A program made the position numbers and the translations under genes. DNA of 35,170 nt from Methanothermococcus sp. SCGC AD-155-E23 (GTDB taxonomy: Archaea; AGJL01; Methanococci; Methanococcales; Methanococcaceae): the NCBI GenBank assembly GCA_019561615.1, contig JAHEQA010000008.1:1-35170 (forward strand). The letters run 5' to 3'. The notes under the pieces are model-generated. The model did no database searches. It had not been told where the DNA came from and saw only the letters and a program-made list of their open reading frames with translations. Each line of letters opens with the position of its first letter. The stretch's first letter is position 1. Of the stretch, positions 1 to 7,673 are shown one piece after another.

Positions 1-684
1 TATGGGAAGGGGGTCTATGGGGTAAGGGCAAAGAGACCCTTTGAGATGTTGTTGAAAAGGGTGGATATAACCTATAACAAGGTTGTAAGTGATGAGTACG
101 ACCTCCTGGGATGCTGCTGTTACTTTGGTGTTCACGGAGGCTTAATTAACGCTGCAAGGGTTATCTCTGGTAGGGATGTTAAATCCTACTACGGTGATAC
201 CAGGAGGTTGGAGGATATAAAAATAAGAACCCTGAAGGAGGAGATTGAAAGGGTAACTCTATCGAAACTCCTAAATCCAAAGTGGATAGAATCCATGAAA
301 AAACATGGATACAAGGGAGCTGGAGATATCTCCAAGAGAATAGGGAGGGTATTTGGGTGGAGTGCAACAAGTAAGGAGGTGGACACCTGGATATTCGATG
401 CCATCTACTCCACCTTTATCAAAGATGAGAAGAATAGGAAGTTCTTTGAGAGAAACAATCCCTATGCACTTGAGGAGATTGGAAGGAGGTTACTTGAGGC
501 CTATAAAAGAGGTCTCTGGAGTGCAGATAAGGAGACTTTGGAGGACTTGAAGAGGAGATACATGGAGGTGGAGGGGCTTATGGAAGATAGTTATCAGGGT
601 GTAGATGTTGGAGATATCCAGGGTGGAAGTATAGAGATAAGTACGAAGTGGAAGGAGAAAGTGAAAACATCCTATAGAAGGTGA
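1..684 (+). CDS. cobN: Cobaltochelatase CobN-type large subunit, C-terminal part (5' end outside window)
   Basis: The reading frame is open from the first base, so this is the last 227 residues of a larger protein; CobN proteins are usually well over 1000 residues. The C-terminal part looks typical of the CobN/magnesium-chelatase H family: a GWSATSKEVDTWIFDAIYST segment, then a phenylalanine-rich stretch ending in NNPYALEEIGRRLLEAYKRG and a tryptophan. The family inserts cobalt (or magnesium, or nickel in F430 synthesis) into a tetrapyrrole, using ATP and partner subunits. Methanogens carry several CobN-like proteins, so the exact metal and ring substrate cannot be settled from this fragment. 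It is followed 6 bases later by thiE, and by a cobalt/nickel ABC ATPase further on, which favours a corrinoid or F430 role. Confidence 0.85.
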   Translation, partial: YGKGVYGVRAKRPFEMLLKRVDITYNKVVSDEYDLLGCCCYFGVHGGLINAARVISGRDVKSYYGDTRRLEDIKIRTLKEEIERVTLSKLLNPKWIESMKKHGYKGAGDISKRIGRVFGWSATSKEVDTWIFDAIYSTFIKDEKNRKFFERNNPYALEEIGRRLLEAYKRGLWSADKETLEDLKRRYMEVEGLMEDSYQGVDVGDIQGGSIEISTKWKEKVKTSYRR

Positions 685-690
685 GGTGGT

Positions 691-1311
691 GTGAAGCTGA
701 GAGAAAAACTTAAACTCTACGTTATAACAGATAGGAGATTTAGAGATGAGTTGGAAGGTGTAAGGGAGGCCTTAGAGGGAGGTGCAACTGCAATACAGTT
801 ACGACTTAAAGGGATATCAACCAGGGAGATGGTGGAGGTGGGTAGGAAGATCAGGGAAATCACCCAGGATTACGACGCCCTCTATATAGTGAACGATAGA
901 GTAGATGTTGCCCTGGCTGTAGATGCAGATGGAGTACATGTGGGACAGAATGACATGCCAGTGGAGATAGTTAAGGAGATAGCACCACATTTGATAGTAG
1001 GTGTTTCGGCGTCAAACCTAAGGGAGGCCCTAGAGGGGGAGAGGAAAGGGGCAGACTACATAGGTGCTGGAAGTGTATTTCCTACAAGGACTAAGGAGGA
1101 TGCCAGACTTTTAGGGTTAGAGGGGTTGAAGGAGATAGTGAGGAATGTACATATTCCAGTTGTAGCAATAGGTGGTATAAACCATGAGAATGTTAGGGAG
1201 GTTCTTAAGGTTGGAGTAGATGGGGTGGCTGTTATCTCTGCAATACTTGGAGCTGAGGATGTAGTTGAGGCCACCAGGAGGATGAGAAAGATGGTAGAAG
1301 AGTACTTATAA
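691..1311 (+). CDS. thiE: Thiamine-phosphate synthase ThiE
   Basis: A 206-residue TIM-barrel protein that joins the pyrimidine diphosphate (HMP-PP) to the thiazole phosphate to make thiamine phosphate in the cytoplasm. Family signatures are visible: LYVITDRR near the N-terminus, IVNDRVDVALAVDADGVHVG around residue 70-90, GAGSVFPTRTK around residue 130, and a C-terminal AIGGINHENV phosphate-binding loop followed by GVAVISAI. The length is normal for a stand-alone ThiE. The start is GTG at 691, with GAGGTGGT just upstream, and the gene begins 6 bases after the cobN stop, so co-transcription is likely. The pairing with cobN has no obvious pathway logic. A T-rich stretch follows the stop. Confidence 0.93.
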   Translation: MKLREKLKLYVITDRRFRDELEGVREALEGGATAIQLRLKGISTREMVEVGRKIREITQDYDALYIVNDRVDVALAVDADGVHVGQNDMPVEIVKEIAPHLIVGVSASNLREALEGERKGADYIGAGSVFPTRTKEDARLLGLEGLKEIVRNVHIPVVAIGGINHENVREVLKVGVDGVAVISAILGAEDVVEATRRMRKMVEEYL

Positions 1312-1328
1312 TACTTTTTATTTTTTTA
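1312..1328 (+). terminator. Oligo-T terminator after thiE
   Basis: Right after the thiE stop the coding strand carries two T runs (5 and 7 T separated by one A) with no hairpin. This is the usual form of intrinsic archaeal terminator. The AT-rich bases from about 1328 to 1350 could also hold the promoter of the following cbiO gene, but no convincing TATA box stands out. Confidence 0.5.
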
Positions 1329-1360
1329 GCATTATTAATTATTTTAATTACGGTGAATCC

Positions 1361-2221
1361 ATGAGTGAGAAGGATGTTATTTTAGAAGCTAGGGATATTT
1401 ACTACAGGTATCCAGATGGAACCTTGGCCCTTAAAGGTGTAAATTTTAAGGCTAGAAGAGGTGAGATGGTAGCCCTCTTAGGTCCCAACGGTGCAGGGAA
1501 ATCCACCCTATTTTTACATTTCAACGGGATCTTAAGACCTCACAGGGGGGAGATACTTATAAAGGGTAAGCCTATCAAGTACGACAGTAAATCCCTCTTG
1601 GAGGTTAGGAAAACTGTGGGGATAGTTTTTCAAAATGCTGATGATCAACTGTTTGCCCCAACTGTGATGGAGGACGTGGCCTTTGGTCCCCTGAATCTGG
1701 GATGTAGTGAGGAGGAGGTGAAGAAGAGAGTTAAAGAGGCTCTAAGGGCTGTGGGTATGGAGGGATACGAGGATAAACCTCCCCACTACCTAAGTGGAGG
1801 GGAGAAGAAGAGGGTTGCCATAGCTGGGATACTGGCCATGAAACCTGAGGTAATGGTACTTGATGAACCTACAGCAGGTTTAGATCCCATGGGAGCCTCC
1901 AGGATTATGAAGTTACTCTACAGGTTAAACAGGGAGGGGATGACTATAATAATCTCCACCCACGATGTGGATCTTGTACCTGTCTATGCAGACAGGGTTT
2001 ACGTCATGGATAAGGGTAGGATTATAACAGAGGGTACTCCAAGGGAGGTGTTCAGTAAGGTGAATCTTATAAGGGGGGCAAATTTAAGACTTCCTAGAGT
2101 AGCACATCTCCTGGAGATTCTTAACAAGAAGGACAAGATACCTATTAAGATGGGGTATACTATAGGGGAGGTAAGGGCCAATATACTGGAGTATCTGAGA
2201 AAGGAGTGTAAGAAGGTTTAA
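1361..2221 (+). CDS. cbiO: Cobalt/nickel ECF-type ABC transporter ATP-binding protein CbiO
   Basis: A 286-residue cytoplasmic ATPase of energy-coupling-factor transporters. Visible motifs in order are Walker A GPNGAGKST (about residue 40-50), Q-loop FQNADDQLFAPTVMEDVAFG (about 92-110), signature LSGGEKKRVAIAG (about 143-155), Walker B VMVLDEPTAGLDP (about 164-176) and the switch histidine in ISTHDVDL. The ADDQLF...DVAFGP segment is characteristic of CbiO/EcfA. Substrate is inferred as cobalt or nickel, because the gene sits between a cobN-type chelatase and a nickel-insertion ATPase gene; the ATPase sequence alone does not fix it. No membrane (CbiQ) or substrate-binding (CbiM) subunit is in the window after it. 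The ATG start is preceded by GGTGA. The stop is 11 bases before cooC. Confidence 0.88.
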   Translation: MSEKDVILEARDIYYRYPDGTLALKGVNFKARRGEMVALLGPNGAGKSTLFLHFNGILRPHRGEILIKGKPIKYDSKSLLEVRKTVGIVFQNADDQLFAPTVMEDVAFGPLNLGCSEEEVKKRVKEALRAVGMEGYEDKPPHYLSGGEKKRVAIAGILAMKPEVMVLDEPTAGLDPMGASRIMKLLYRLNREGMTIIISTHDVDLVPVYADRVYVMDKGRIITEGTPREVFSKVNLIRGANLRLPRVAHLLEILNKKDKIPIKMGYTIGEVRANILEYLRKECKKV

Positions 2222-2232
2222 GTGGTGATAAC

Positions 2233-3012
2233 TTGAAGATCGCCGTTACTGGGAAGGGTGGTGTTGGCAAGACCTTTATAGCATCTACCCTGGCTAGACT
2301 CTTTGAGAAAAACAACTACAAGGTTATAGCGGTGGATGCAGATCCAGATATGAATCTCTCCTGTGCCCTGGGGATAGAGGAGGAGATCACCCCTATCTCC
2401 AAGATGGAGGATCTTATAGAGGAGCGTACAGGTGCGAAGGTTGGGGAGTATGGTGGGATATTTAAGATAAATCCAAAGGTGGATGACATAGTAGATAAGT
2501 ACTCCTATAGGATAGGTAATATCTATCTTCTGGCAATGGGGACTGTTGAGCAGGGAGGGGAGGGATGTGTATGTCCTGCCTCTGTCCTCCTTAGGCGACT
2601 TTTGAGACACCTTATATTGAAGAGGGATGAAGTTGTAATTATGGATATGGAGGCTGGCATTGAACATCTGGGAAGGAAAACCACTGAAAGTGTAGATGTG
2701 ATGCTCGTTGTGGTGGAACCCTCTAAGAAGGCTATTTTAACTGCAAAGAGGATAAAAAAACTAGCTAAAGATCTAGGTATTCCCAGGATTTACGCCGTTG
2801 TAAATAAGGTAAGGGAGGATATGGACAGGGAGAAGTTCAAGGAGATCTTTGAGAAGGAGGTGGGCATCCCTATACTTAAGTTCCTGCCCTACAGCGAAGA
2901 TGTGGTAAACATGGATATGAGTGGAAAACCCCTAGATCTAGATACCCCCATTGGAAGGGAGATGGAGGATCTATTTAGGAAGATAGTGGAGGTTGTCCAT
3001 GGAAAGAGATAG
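2233..3012 (+). CDS. cooC: CooC-type nickel-insertion ATPase (CODH maturation)
   Basis: A 259-residue SIMIBI-class P-loop ATPase. It opens with a deviant Walker A, GKGGVGKT at residues 7-14, followed by VDADPDMNLSCALGI (about 34-48). A C-x-C pair sits at residues 112 and 114 (EGCVCP); in characterised CooC proteins such a pair binds the metal at the dimer interface. The known role is ATP-driven nickel insertion into the C-cluster of carbon monoxide dehydrogenase, which methanogens have as part of CODH/ACS. No CODH gene is in the window. The start is TTG, chosen because GGTGATAAC lies directly upstream and the protein begins with the conserved MKIAVTGKGG. It lies 11 bases after cbiO, so metal uptake and metal insertion are probably co-expressed. 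Confidence 0.82.
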   Translation: MKIAVTGKGGVGKTFIASTLARLFEKNNYKVIAVDADPDMNLSCALGIEEEITPISKMEDLIEERTGAKVGEYGGIFKINPKVDDIVDKYSYRIGNIYLLAMGTVEQGGEGCVCPASVLLRRLLRHLILKRDEVVIMDMEAGIEHLGRKTTESVDVMLVVVEPSKKAILTAKRIKKLAKDLGIPRIYAVVNKVREDMDREKFKEIFEKEVGIPILKFLPYSEDVVNMDMSGKPLDLDTPIGREMEDLFRKIVEVVHGKR

Positions 3013-3664
3013 GGTAGTGAAGATATGGGAGATGATCACCATCTCAGACTATCTAACCCTGGTGAATATAGTACTTGGGATGTTGGCGTTGATACTCCAG
3101 GACTTTAGATGTATATATCTGGCCCTGGTCTTCGACGCCCTAGATGGATACCTAGCCAGGAGGACCAATACAGTGACGGAGTTTGGAGCCCAGTTAGACA
3201 GTATATGTGATATTGTCAGTTTTGGGGTGGCACCTGCCTATCTCCTCTACCACTACTTTGGTGGTATTTGGTGTTTAATAGCCTCTCTCATCTACCTACT
3301 CTCTGGAGCCCTAAGGTTAGCTAGATTTAATATTTTGAATATTAGAGACTTTATAGGATTACCTATACCTGTTGGAGCCCTCCTCCTCTCAACATCCTGT
3401 GAGATGTTTTTAAAGTTAGACCTCCCTCGGGGGGATATTATTATCTCTATATTAGGGGTACTCACAGGGTTTCTAATGATAAGTGAAATAGTATACCCAA
3501 AGTATCTAGGAAGGTGGCCTCTAATACTCTTTGGGATCTCCCTTCTACTATCCCTCTTTAACATCCCTGAGGGTCTATTCCTCTGTGCCCTGGGATATAC
3601 ACTATACGGGTTATCTAAGGGGATACTCCATGCTCTCCCTCTACGCCAAAAAGGTCCTAAATGA
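2999..3664 (+). CDS. pssA: CDP-alcohol phosphatidyltransferase, probable archaetidylserine synthase
   Basis: An integral membrane enzyme of about 221 residues expected to swap CMP of CDP-archaeol for serine in polar-lipid synthesis. The family motif D-G-x2-A-R-x8-G-x3-D-x3-D is present as DALDGYLARR...TEFGAQLDSICD, and the following SFGVAPAYLLY fits the PssA subgroup rather than inositol or glycerol enzymes. Several hydrophobic helices follow, including ISILGVLTGFLMIS and LYGLSKGIL near the end. An in-frame TTG two codons earlier exists, but ATG at 2999 is preferred because GGAGGT lies 5 bases upstream. The start overlaps the cooC end by 14 bases and its own end overlaps nadC, a sign of translational coupling. 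Confidence 0.85.
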   Translation: MERDRVVKIWEMITISDYLTLVNIVLGMLALILQDFRCIYLALVFDALDGYLARRTNTVTEFGAQLDSICDIVSFGVAPAYLLYHYFGGIWCLIASLIYLLSGALRLARFNILNIRDFIGLPIPVGALLLSTSCEMFLKLDLPRGDIIISILGVLTGFLMISEIVYPKYLGRWPLILFGISLLLSLFNIPEGLFLCALGYTLYGLSKGILHALPLRQKGPK

Positions 3665-4481
3665 ATCCCTTGTAAAGGATGTAGGCTATGGAGATATCAC
3701 CACGGAGTTAATAATACCAGAGCATCACAGGTCAAGGGGGGAGGTAGTTGTTAAAGAGGATGCTGTAGTATGTGGTGTGAACTTTATCCTAGATTTTCTC
3801 AGGGACTACAACCTAAGATGTAATCCTCTTGTAGAGGAGGGGGAATTTGTAGAGGGGGGTAGTAGGATCATGGAGGTAGAGGGTAATACCAGAAAGATAC
3901 TAACCCTTGAAAGGACTGTTCTAAACTTTTTGATGCACCTCTCAGGTATAGCCACTAAAACCTATAGAGTTGTGAGGAAGGTAAGGGAGGTTAACAAGAG
4001 GGTTAGAGTGGCCTGTACCAGAAAGACACTACCCCTTCTCTCACCCCTTGAGAAGTACGCCGTAGTTGTAGGGGGAGGAGATAGCCACAGGTTTAGATTG
4101 GACGACATGGTCATGATAAAGGATAATCATATAGAGGCTCTTGGAGTAGAGGAGTGTTTTAAAAGGGTAAAGAGGGTAAGTTTTACAAAGAAGGTGGAGG
4201 TAGAGGTGGACAGTATAGACCTGTTAGAGAGGGTACTTCCCTATAAACCTGACATAGTACTCCTGGATAACTTTAAACCTAGGGAGGTGGAGGAGGCCCT
4301 AGAGGTGATAGAGATCTTCAGGGATAAGATGGGGTATAGACCCTTAGTTGAGGTCAGTGGGGGTATAAGGGAGGATAACGTCTTGGAGTATGCCAAGTAT
4401 GATATAGATGTTATATCCATGGGATGTTTAATACACTCTGCTCCAGCGGTGGATATAAGTCTCAATATTCTAAAACCATGA
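3630..4481 (+). CDS. nadC: Nicotinate-nucleotide pyrophosphorylase (carboxylating) NadC
   Basis: A 283-residue quinolinate phosphoribosyltransferase that forms nicotinate mononucleotide from quinolinate and PRPP in de novo NAD synthesis. Clear signatures are DVGYGDITT near the N-terminus, ERTVLNFLMHLSGIAT, CTRKTLPLLSPLEKYAVVVG, GGGDSHRFRLDDMVMIKDNH, and the C-terminal VEVSGGI followed by a second phosphate-binding region. The frame is open back to 3531, but the family begins near the conserved SLYAKKVLNESLVKD segment, so ATG at 3630 with an upstream AAGGGGAT is chosen. It overlaps pssA by 35 bases. Its TGA overlaps the ATG of the next gene. NadA and NadB are not in the window. Confidence 0.93.
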   Translation: MLSLYAKKVLNESLVKDVGYGDITTELIIPEHHRSRGEVVVKEDAVVCGVNFILDFLRDYNLRCNPLVEEGEFVEGGSRIMEVEGNTRKILTLERTVLNFLMHLSGIATKTYRVVRKVREVNKRVRVACTRKTLPLLSPLEKYAVVVGGGDSHRFRLDDMVMIKDNHIEALGVEECFKRVKRVSFTKKVEVEVDSIDLLERVLPYKPDIVLLDNFKPREVEEALEVIEIFRDKMGYRPLVEVSGGIREDNVLEYAKYDIDVISMGCLIHSAPAVDISLNILKP

Positions 4482-5176
4482 AGGAGATAAGAAGATTTTA
4501 CGACAGCTACTCCCCAGAGGCACTTCCAGGCTATATTAAAATACTTGTTGATTTGGAGGAGAAGTTGGTAGTAGATATTGTAGAGAATTTAGAAGAGTAC
4601 AGGGATGTTAAAAGGAGGGGAGGTAAGGTACTGGACTGTGGCTGTGGATTTGGATCCTATTACTCTCTAACTAGGGAGCTAGATGCCCTCTACCTAGACC
4701 TCTCTTATTATCAACTTAAGAGGTTTGGAAGGAGGTACAGACTCTGGAGTAAGAGGGTCTGTGGAGATGTATTGAATCTCCCCTTTAAAGACAACACCTT
4801 TGACCTCATCCTCTGTATCAATGTACTGGAACATGTAAGGGATATCCCCAGGGCTTTAAGGGAACTTCACAGGGTGTTAAAGAAGAAGGGTATCCTTGTA
4901 GTTGTAGTAGTTAACAGGGAGAGTATAGTGAAGGAGGAGGTTTTCAACGACTTTAAAATATACCATAGGGCTCTCTCTCTTGAAGATTTTAAGATGGAGG
5001 ATTTTAAAATAGAGAGGTATGTCACCTTTTACTTCCTTCCCTCTATCTTCAAGGTACTTCCAGTGTCACTTCTAAGATACCTTATAGAGAGGGTTTATCT
5101 AAAGTTGGAGTATAGGTTAAGGGACCTCCTTAGAGGCAGAGGTCAATTCCTCTGTGTAGTTTTAAGAAAAATTTAA
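4478..5176 (+). CDS. Class I SAM-dependent methyltransferase, substrate unknown
   Basis: A 232-residue protein with a Rossmann-type methyltransferase core. Motif I is VLDCGCGFGSYY (about residue 50-61), an acidic strand end ALYLDLSYYQL follows, then DVLNLPFKDNTFDLILCINVLEHV (about 97-120), which is typical of Methyltransf_11/UbiE-like enzymes. The C-terminal part is basic and contains hydrophobic segments (FYFLPSIFKVLPVSLLRYL) that could contact membrane or a lipid substrate. The frame extends upstream to 4424, but ATG at 4478 overlaps the nadC stop as ATGA, which suits reinitiation, and the upstream extension has no conserved look. The neighbour pssA makes a lipid substrate conceivable; this is only inference. 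Confidence 0.75.
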   Translation: MKEIRRFYDSYSPEALPGYIKILVDLEEKLVVDIVENLEEYRDVKRRGGKVLDCGCGFGSYYSLTRELDALYLDLSYYQLKRFGRRYRLWSKRVCGDVLNLPFKDNTFDLILCINVLEHVRDIPRALRELHRVLKKKGILVVVVVNRESIVKEEVFNDFKIYHRALSLEDFKMEDFKIERYVTFYFLPSIFKVLPVSLLRYLIERVYLKLEYRLRDLLRGRGQFLCVVLRKI

Positions 5177-5190
5177 CCCTTTTGAATAAG

Positions 5191-5201
5191 TTATTTATAA
5201 G
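5191..5201 (+). promoter_or_regulatory. Probable TATA box for ilvBN
   Basis: TTATTTATAAG in the 75-base gap before ilvB matches an archaeal TATA element and has a purine-containing stretch just upstream (GAATAAG) that could serve as BRE. It lies about 50 bases before the ilvB start, leaving room for a transcript start near 5222-5228 and a short leader with GGTGATGTC as ribosome-binding site. No leader peptide or stem structure of attenuation type is evident. Confidence 0.6.
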
Positions 5202-5251
5202 TTATCTCACAACTCTTCTTTTCAATCTTCTTAAATACTGACGGTGATGTC

Positions 5252-7102
5252 ATGAGGGGAGCAGAGGCCTTTATAAAGGCACTGGAGTATGAAGGTGTAA
5301 AGGTTATATTTGGATATCCAGGTGGGGCGCTACTACCCTTCTACGATGCACTTTACGACAGTGACCTTATCCATATCCTTACAAGGCATGAGCAGGGGGC
5401 AGCCCATGCAGCAGATGGATACGCCAGGGCCAGTGGAAAGGTAGGTGTATGTGTTGGAACCTCAGGTCCAGGAGCTACAAACCTGGTAACTGGTGTGGCC
5501 ACCGCCTATGCAGATTCCTCCCCTGTAATTGCAATTACAGGCCAGGTACCTACAAGGTTAATAGGAAACGACGCCTTTCAGGAGATAGATGCCCTAGGTA
5601 TCTTCATGCCCATAGTAAAGCACAACTTCCAGATAAGGAGAAGTAAGGATATACCTGCAACAGTTAGGGCTGCCTTTGAGATAGCAAAAACTGGGAGACC
5701 TGGACCTGTCCATATAGATCTGCCAAAGGATGTCCAGGAGGAGGAGTTTGACATAGAGAGTAATCCAATACCTGCAAAGGTGGATCTCCCTGGATATAAA
5801 CCTACCTTAAAGGGACATCCTAAACAGATCAAAATGGCTGCAAAGGCTATCATGGCAGCAGAGAGGCCAGTTATTATAGCAGGTGGTGGAGTTAATATCT
5901 CCAATGCAACAGAGGAGCTTTTAAAACTTGCAGAGTTATGTGGTATTCCTGTATGTACAACCTTGATGGGAAAGGGTAGTTTTCCCGAGGATCACCCACT
6001 ATCCCTTGGAATGGTTGGCATGCATGGGACGAAACCTGCAAATTATGCAGTGTCAGAGTGTGATCTACTAATTGCCATAGGTTGTAGGTTCTCAGATAGG
6101 ATAACAGGGGATATCAGTAGTTTTGCACCTTATGCAAAGATTATACACATAGATATAGATCCTGCAGAGATAGGGAAAAACATAGATGTGGATATACCTA
6201 TAGTGGGGGATGCAAAACTTGTATTAAAGGATATAATAGCCTGTCTCCTTAAGAGCTGTGGGACAGATGGAAAGGGCCTGAATAACCAGAATAGAGAGGG
6301 GTGGTTAAGGTATCTAGAGTCCCTGAAGAGATCCAACATCCCAAAGATGGACTACGAAGATATCCCTATAAAACCCCAGAGAATTGTAAAGGAACTTATG
6401 AATGTTATCCAGGAGTTAAAGCTAAAGGATAGATTTATTGTAACGACAGATGTGGGGCAGAATCAGATGTGGATGGCCCACTACTTCAAGGTACATCTAC
6501 CTAGGACCTTTATATCCTCTGGGGGACTAGGTACCATGGGTTTTGGATTACCTGCTGCAATAGGGGCCAAGATAGCCAGGCCAGAATCCAAGGTTGTATG
6601 TGTCACTGGAGATGGAGGATTTATGATGAATATCCAGGAGTTAGCTACCATTGCAGACTATGGGATACCTGTTGTAATATGTATATTTGACAACAGAACT
6701 CTAGGTATGGTGTATCAGTGGCAGAATCTCTTCTACGGTGGAAGACAGTGTAACGTCACCTTTGGAGAAAGTCCAGACTTTGTAAAGGTTGCAAAGGGTT
6801 ACGGTATAGAGGCCCAGAGGGTAACAGATCCCAAGGATATAAAGGAGGTACTCAGGGAGGCACTACTTAGTGACGAACCCTACCTTATTGACTTTGTCAT
6901 AGACCCCTCTGAGGGATTACCTATGGTACCTCCAGGGGGAAAGTTGAAGAATATAATAGAGCCAGTTAGGGCCCCTCCCAGGGAGAGGATCCCCTCTTTC
7001 CAGGAGATAAAGAGAAAGTTGTTAGGGGAGACTAGAGAGAAGGGACTTTCTAAGGATGGACCTCAGGAGATGGGAACCCCTGTGGAAAGGGAGACCTATT
7101 AA
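5252..7102 (+). CDS. ilvB: Acetolactate synthase large (catalytic) subunit IlvB
   Basis: A 616-residue thiamine-diphosphate enzyme that condenses pyruvate with pyruvate or 2-oxobutyrate, the first common step of valine, leucine and isoleucine synthesis. The N-terminal domain has VIFGYPGGALLPFYDAL and the catalytic glutamate E47 in RHEQGAAHAADGYARASGK. The central FAD-binding domain is present, and the C-terminal TPP domain has GGLGTMGFGLPAAIGAK and the GDGGFMMNIQELATIADY metal/TPP motif at about residue 453-470. The extra basic, polar tail after KLKNIIEPVRAPPRERIPSFQEI is longer than in many homologues. Start ATG at 5252 has GGTGATGTC upstream. The regulatory subunit gene follows after 12 bases. 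Confidence 0.96.
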   Translation: MRGAEAFIKALEYEGVKVIFGYPGGALLPFYDALYDSDLIHILTRHEQGAAHAADGYARASGKVGVCVGTSGPGATNLVTGVATAYADSSPVIAITGQVPTRLIGNDAFQEIDALGIFMPIVKHNFQIRRSKDIPATVRAAFEIAKTGRPGPVHIDLPKDVQEEEFDIESNPIPAKVDLPGYKPTLKGHPKQIKMAAKAIMAAERPVIIAGGGVNISNATEELLKLAELCGIPVCTTLMGKGSFPEDHPLSLGMVGMHGTKPANYAVSECDLLIAIGCRFSDRITGDISSFAPYAKIIHIDIDPAEIGKNIDVDIPIVGDAKLVLKDIIACLLKSCGTDGKGLNNQNREGWLRYLESLKRSNIPKMDYEDIPIKPQRIVKELMNVIQELKLKDRFIVTTDVGQNQMWMAHYFKVHLPRTFISSGGLGTMGFGLPAAIGAKIARPESKVVCVTGDGGFMMNIQELATIADYGIPVVICIFDNRTLGMVYQWQNLFYGGRQCNVTFGESPDFVKVAKGYGIEAQRVTDPKDIKEVLREALLSDEPYLIDFVIDPSEGLPMVPPGGKLKNIIEPVRAPPRERIPSFQEIKRKLLGETREKGLSKDGPQEMGTPVERETY

Positions 7103-7114
7103 AAAGGTGATCCT

Positions 7115-7645
7115 ATGGGAAAACATGGGAAAAAGCAGGAGACCTCCACCCATATTATCTCTGCACTTGTGCTGAACAACCCAGGGGTACTTCAGAGGAT
7201 AGCAGGCCTCTTCAGTAGAAGGGGATACAACATCTCCTCTATAACAGTAGGTACTACTGAGACTCCAAACATGGCGAGGATGACCATAGTGGTTAAGGGG
7301 GATGACAAGATATTGGAACAGGTTGTGAAACAACTTAACAAACTTATAGAGGTTATAAAGGTAAGTGACCTAGATGTGAACAAGTGTGTAAAGAGGGAAC
7401 TCTGTCTTATAAAGATCCATACACCAGATGAGAGTAGTAAGTCCCAGGTGATCCAATACACCAACGTATTCAGGGGTAAGATAGTGGACATAAGTCATGA
7501 GTCCTTAACTGTGGAGATAACTGGAAGTAGTGACAAGATAGATGCCTTTATTGACTTGGTGAGGACCTTTGGGATTAAGGAGATGGCACGTACTGGATTA
7601 ACTGCACTTATGAGAGGATCTAAGGTGTTAAAACCTAGAAAATAA
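7115..7645 (+). CDS. ilvN: Acetolactate synthase small (regulatory) subunit IlvN/IlvH
   Basis: A 176-residue protein with an N-terminal ACT domain ([21 protein letters not shown]...[13 protein letters not shown], about residues 12-50) and the C-terminal ALS_ss_C domain ending in [12 protein letters not shown]. The family activates the IlvB catalytic subunit and confers valine feedback inhibition. The ACT signature for valine binding (asparagine-proline-glycine-valine loop) is intact. Start ATG at 7115 with AGGTGAT upstream, 12 bases after ilvB, so the two subunits are expected to be made together. A T-rich sequence follows the stop. Confidence 0.95.
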   Translation: MGKHGKKQETSTHIISALVLNNPGVLQRIAGLFSRRGYNISSITVGTTETPNMARMTIVVKGDDKILEQVVKQLNKLIEVIKVSDLDVNKCVKRELCLIKIHTPDESSKSQVIQYTNVFRGKIVDISHESLTVEITGSSDKIDAFIDLVRTFGIKEMARTGLTALMRGSKVLKPRK

Positions 7646-7660
7646 TTTTTATAATTTTTA
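7646..7660 (+). terminator. T-rich terminator-like sequence after ilvN
   Basis: Two runs of five T separated by ATAA follow immediately after the ilvN stop codon, without a hairpin. The same AT-rich block could equally carry a TATA element for serS, whose GTG start lies only 14 bases further on; if so, the serS transcript would start very close to its start codon. Which role applies cannot be decided from sequence. Confidence 0.4.
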
Positions 7661-7673
7661 AATAGGTGGGAGA

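Noticed and set aside
2218-2667. 149-codon minus-strand open frame inside cooC
   Set aside because: It is antisense to a gene with clear motifs and has an odd composition; no support as a gene.
3531-3629. N-terminal extension of nadC from an upstream start
   Set aside because: The extra 33 residues run inside pssA and have no conserved look; the start at 3630 has a ribosome-binding site and matches family length.
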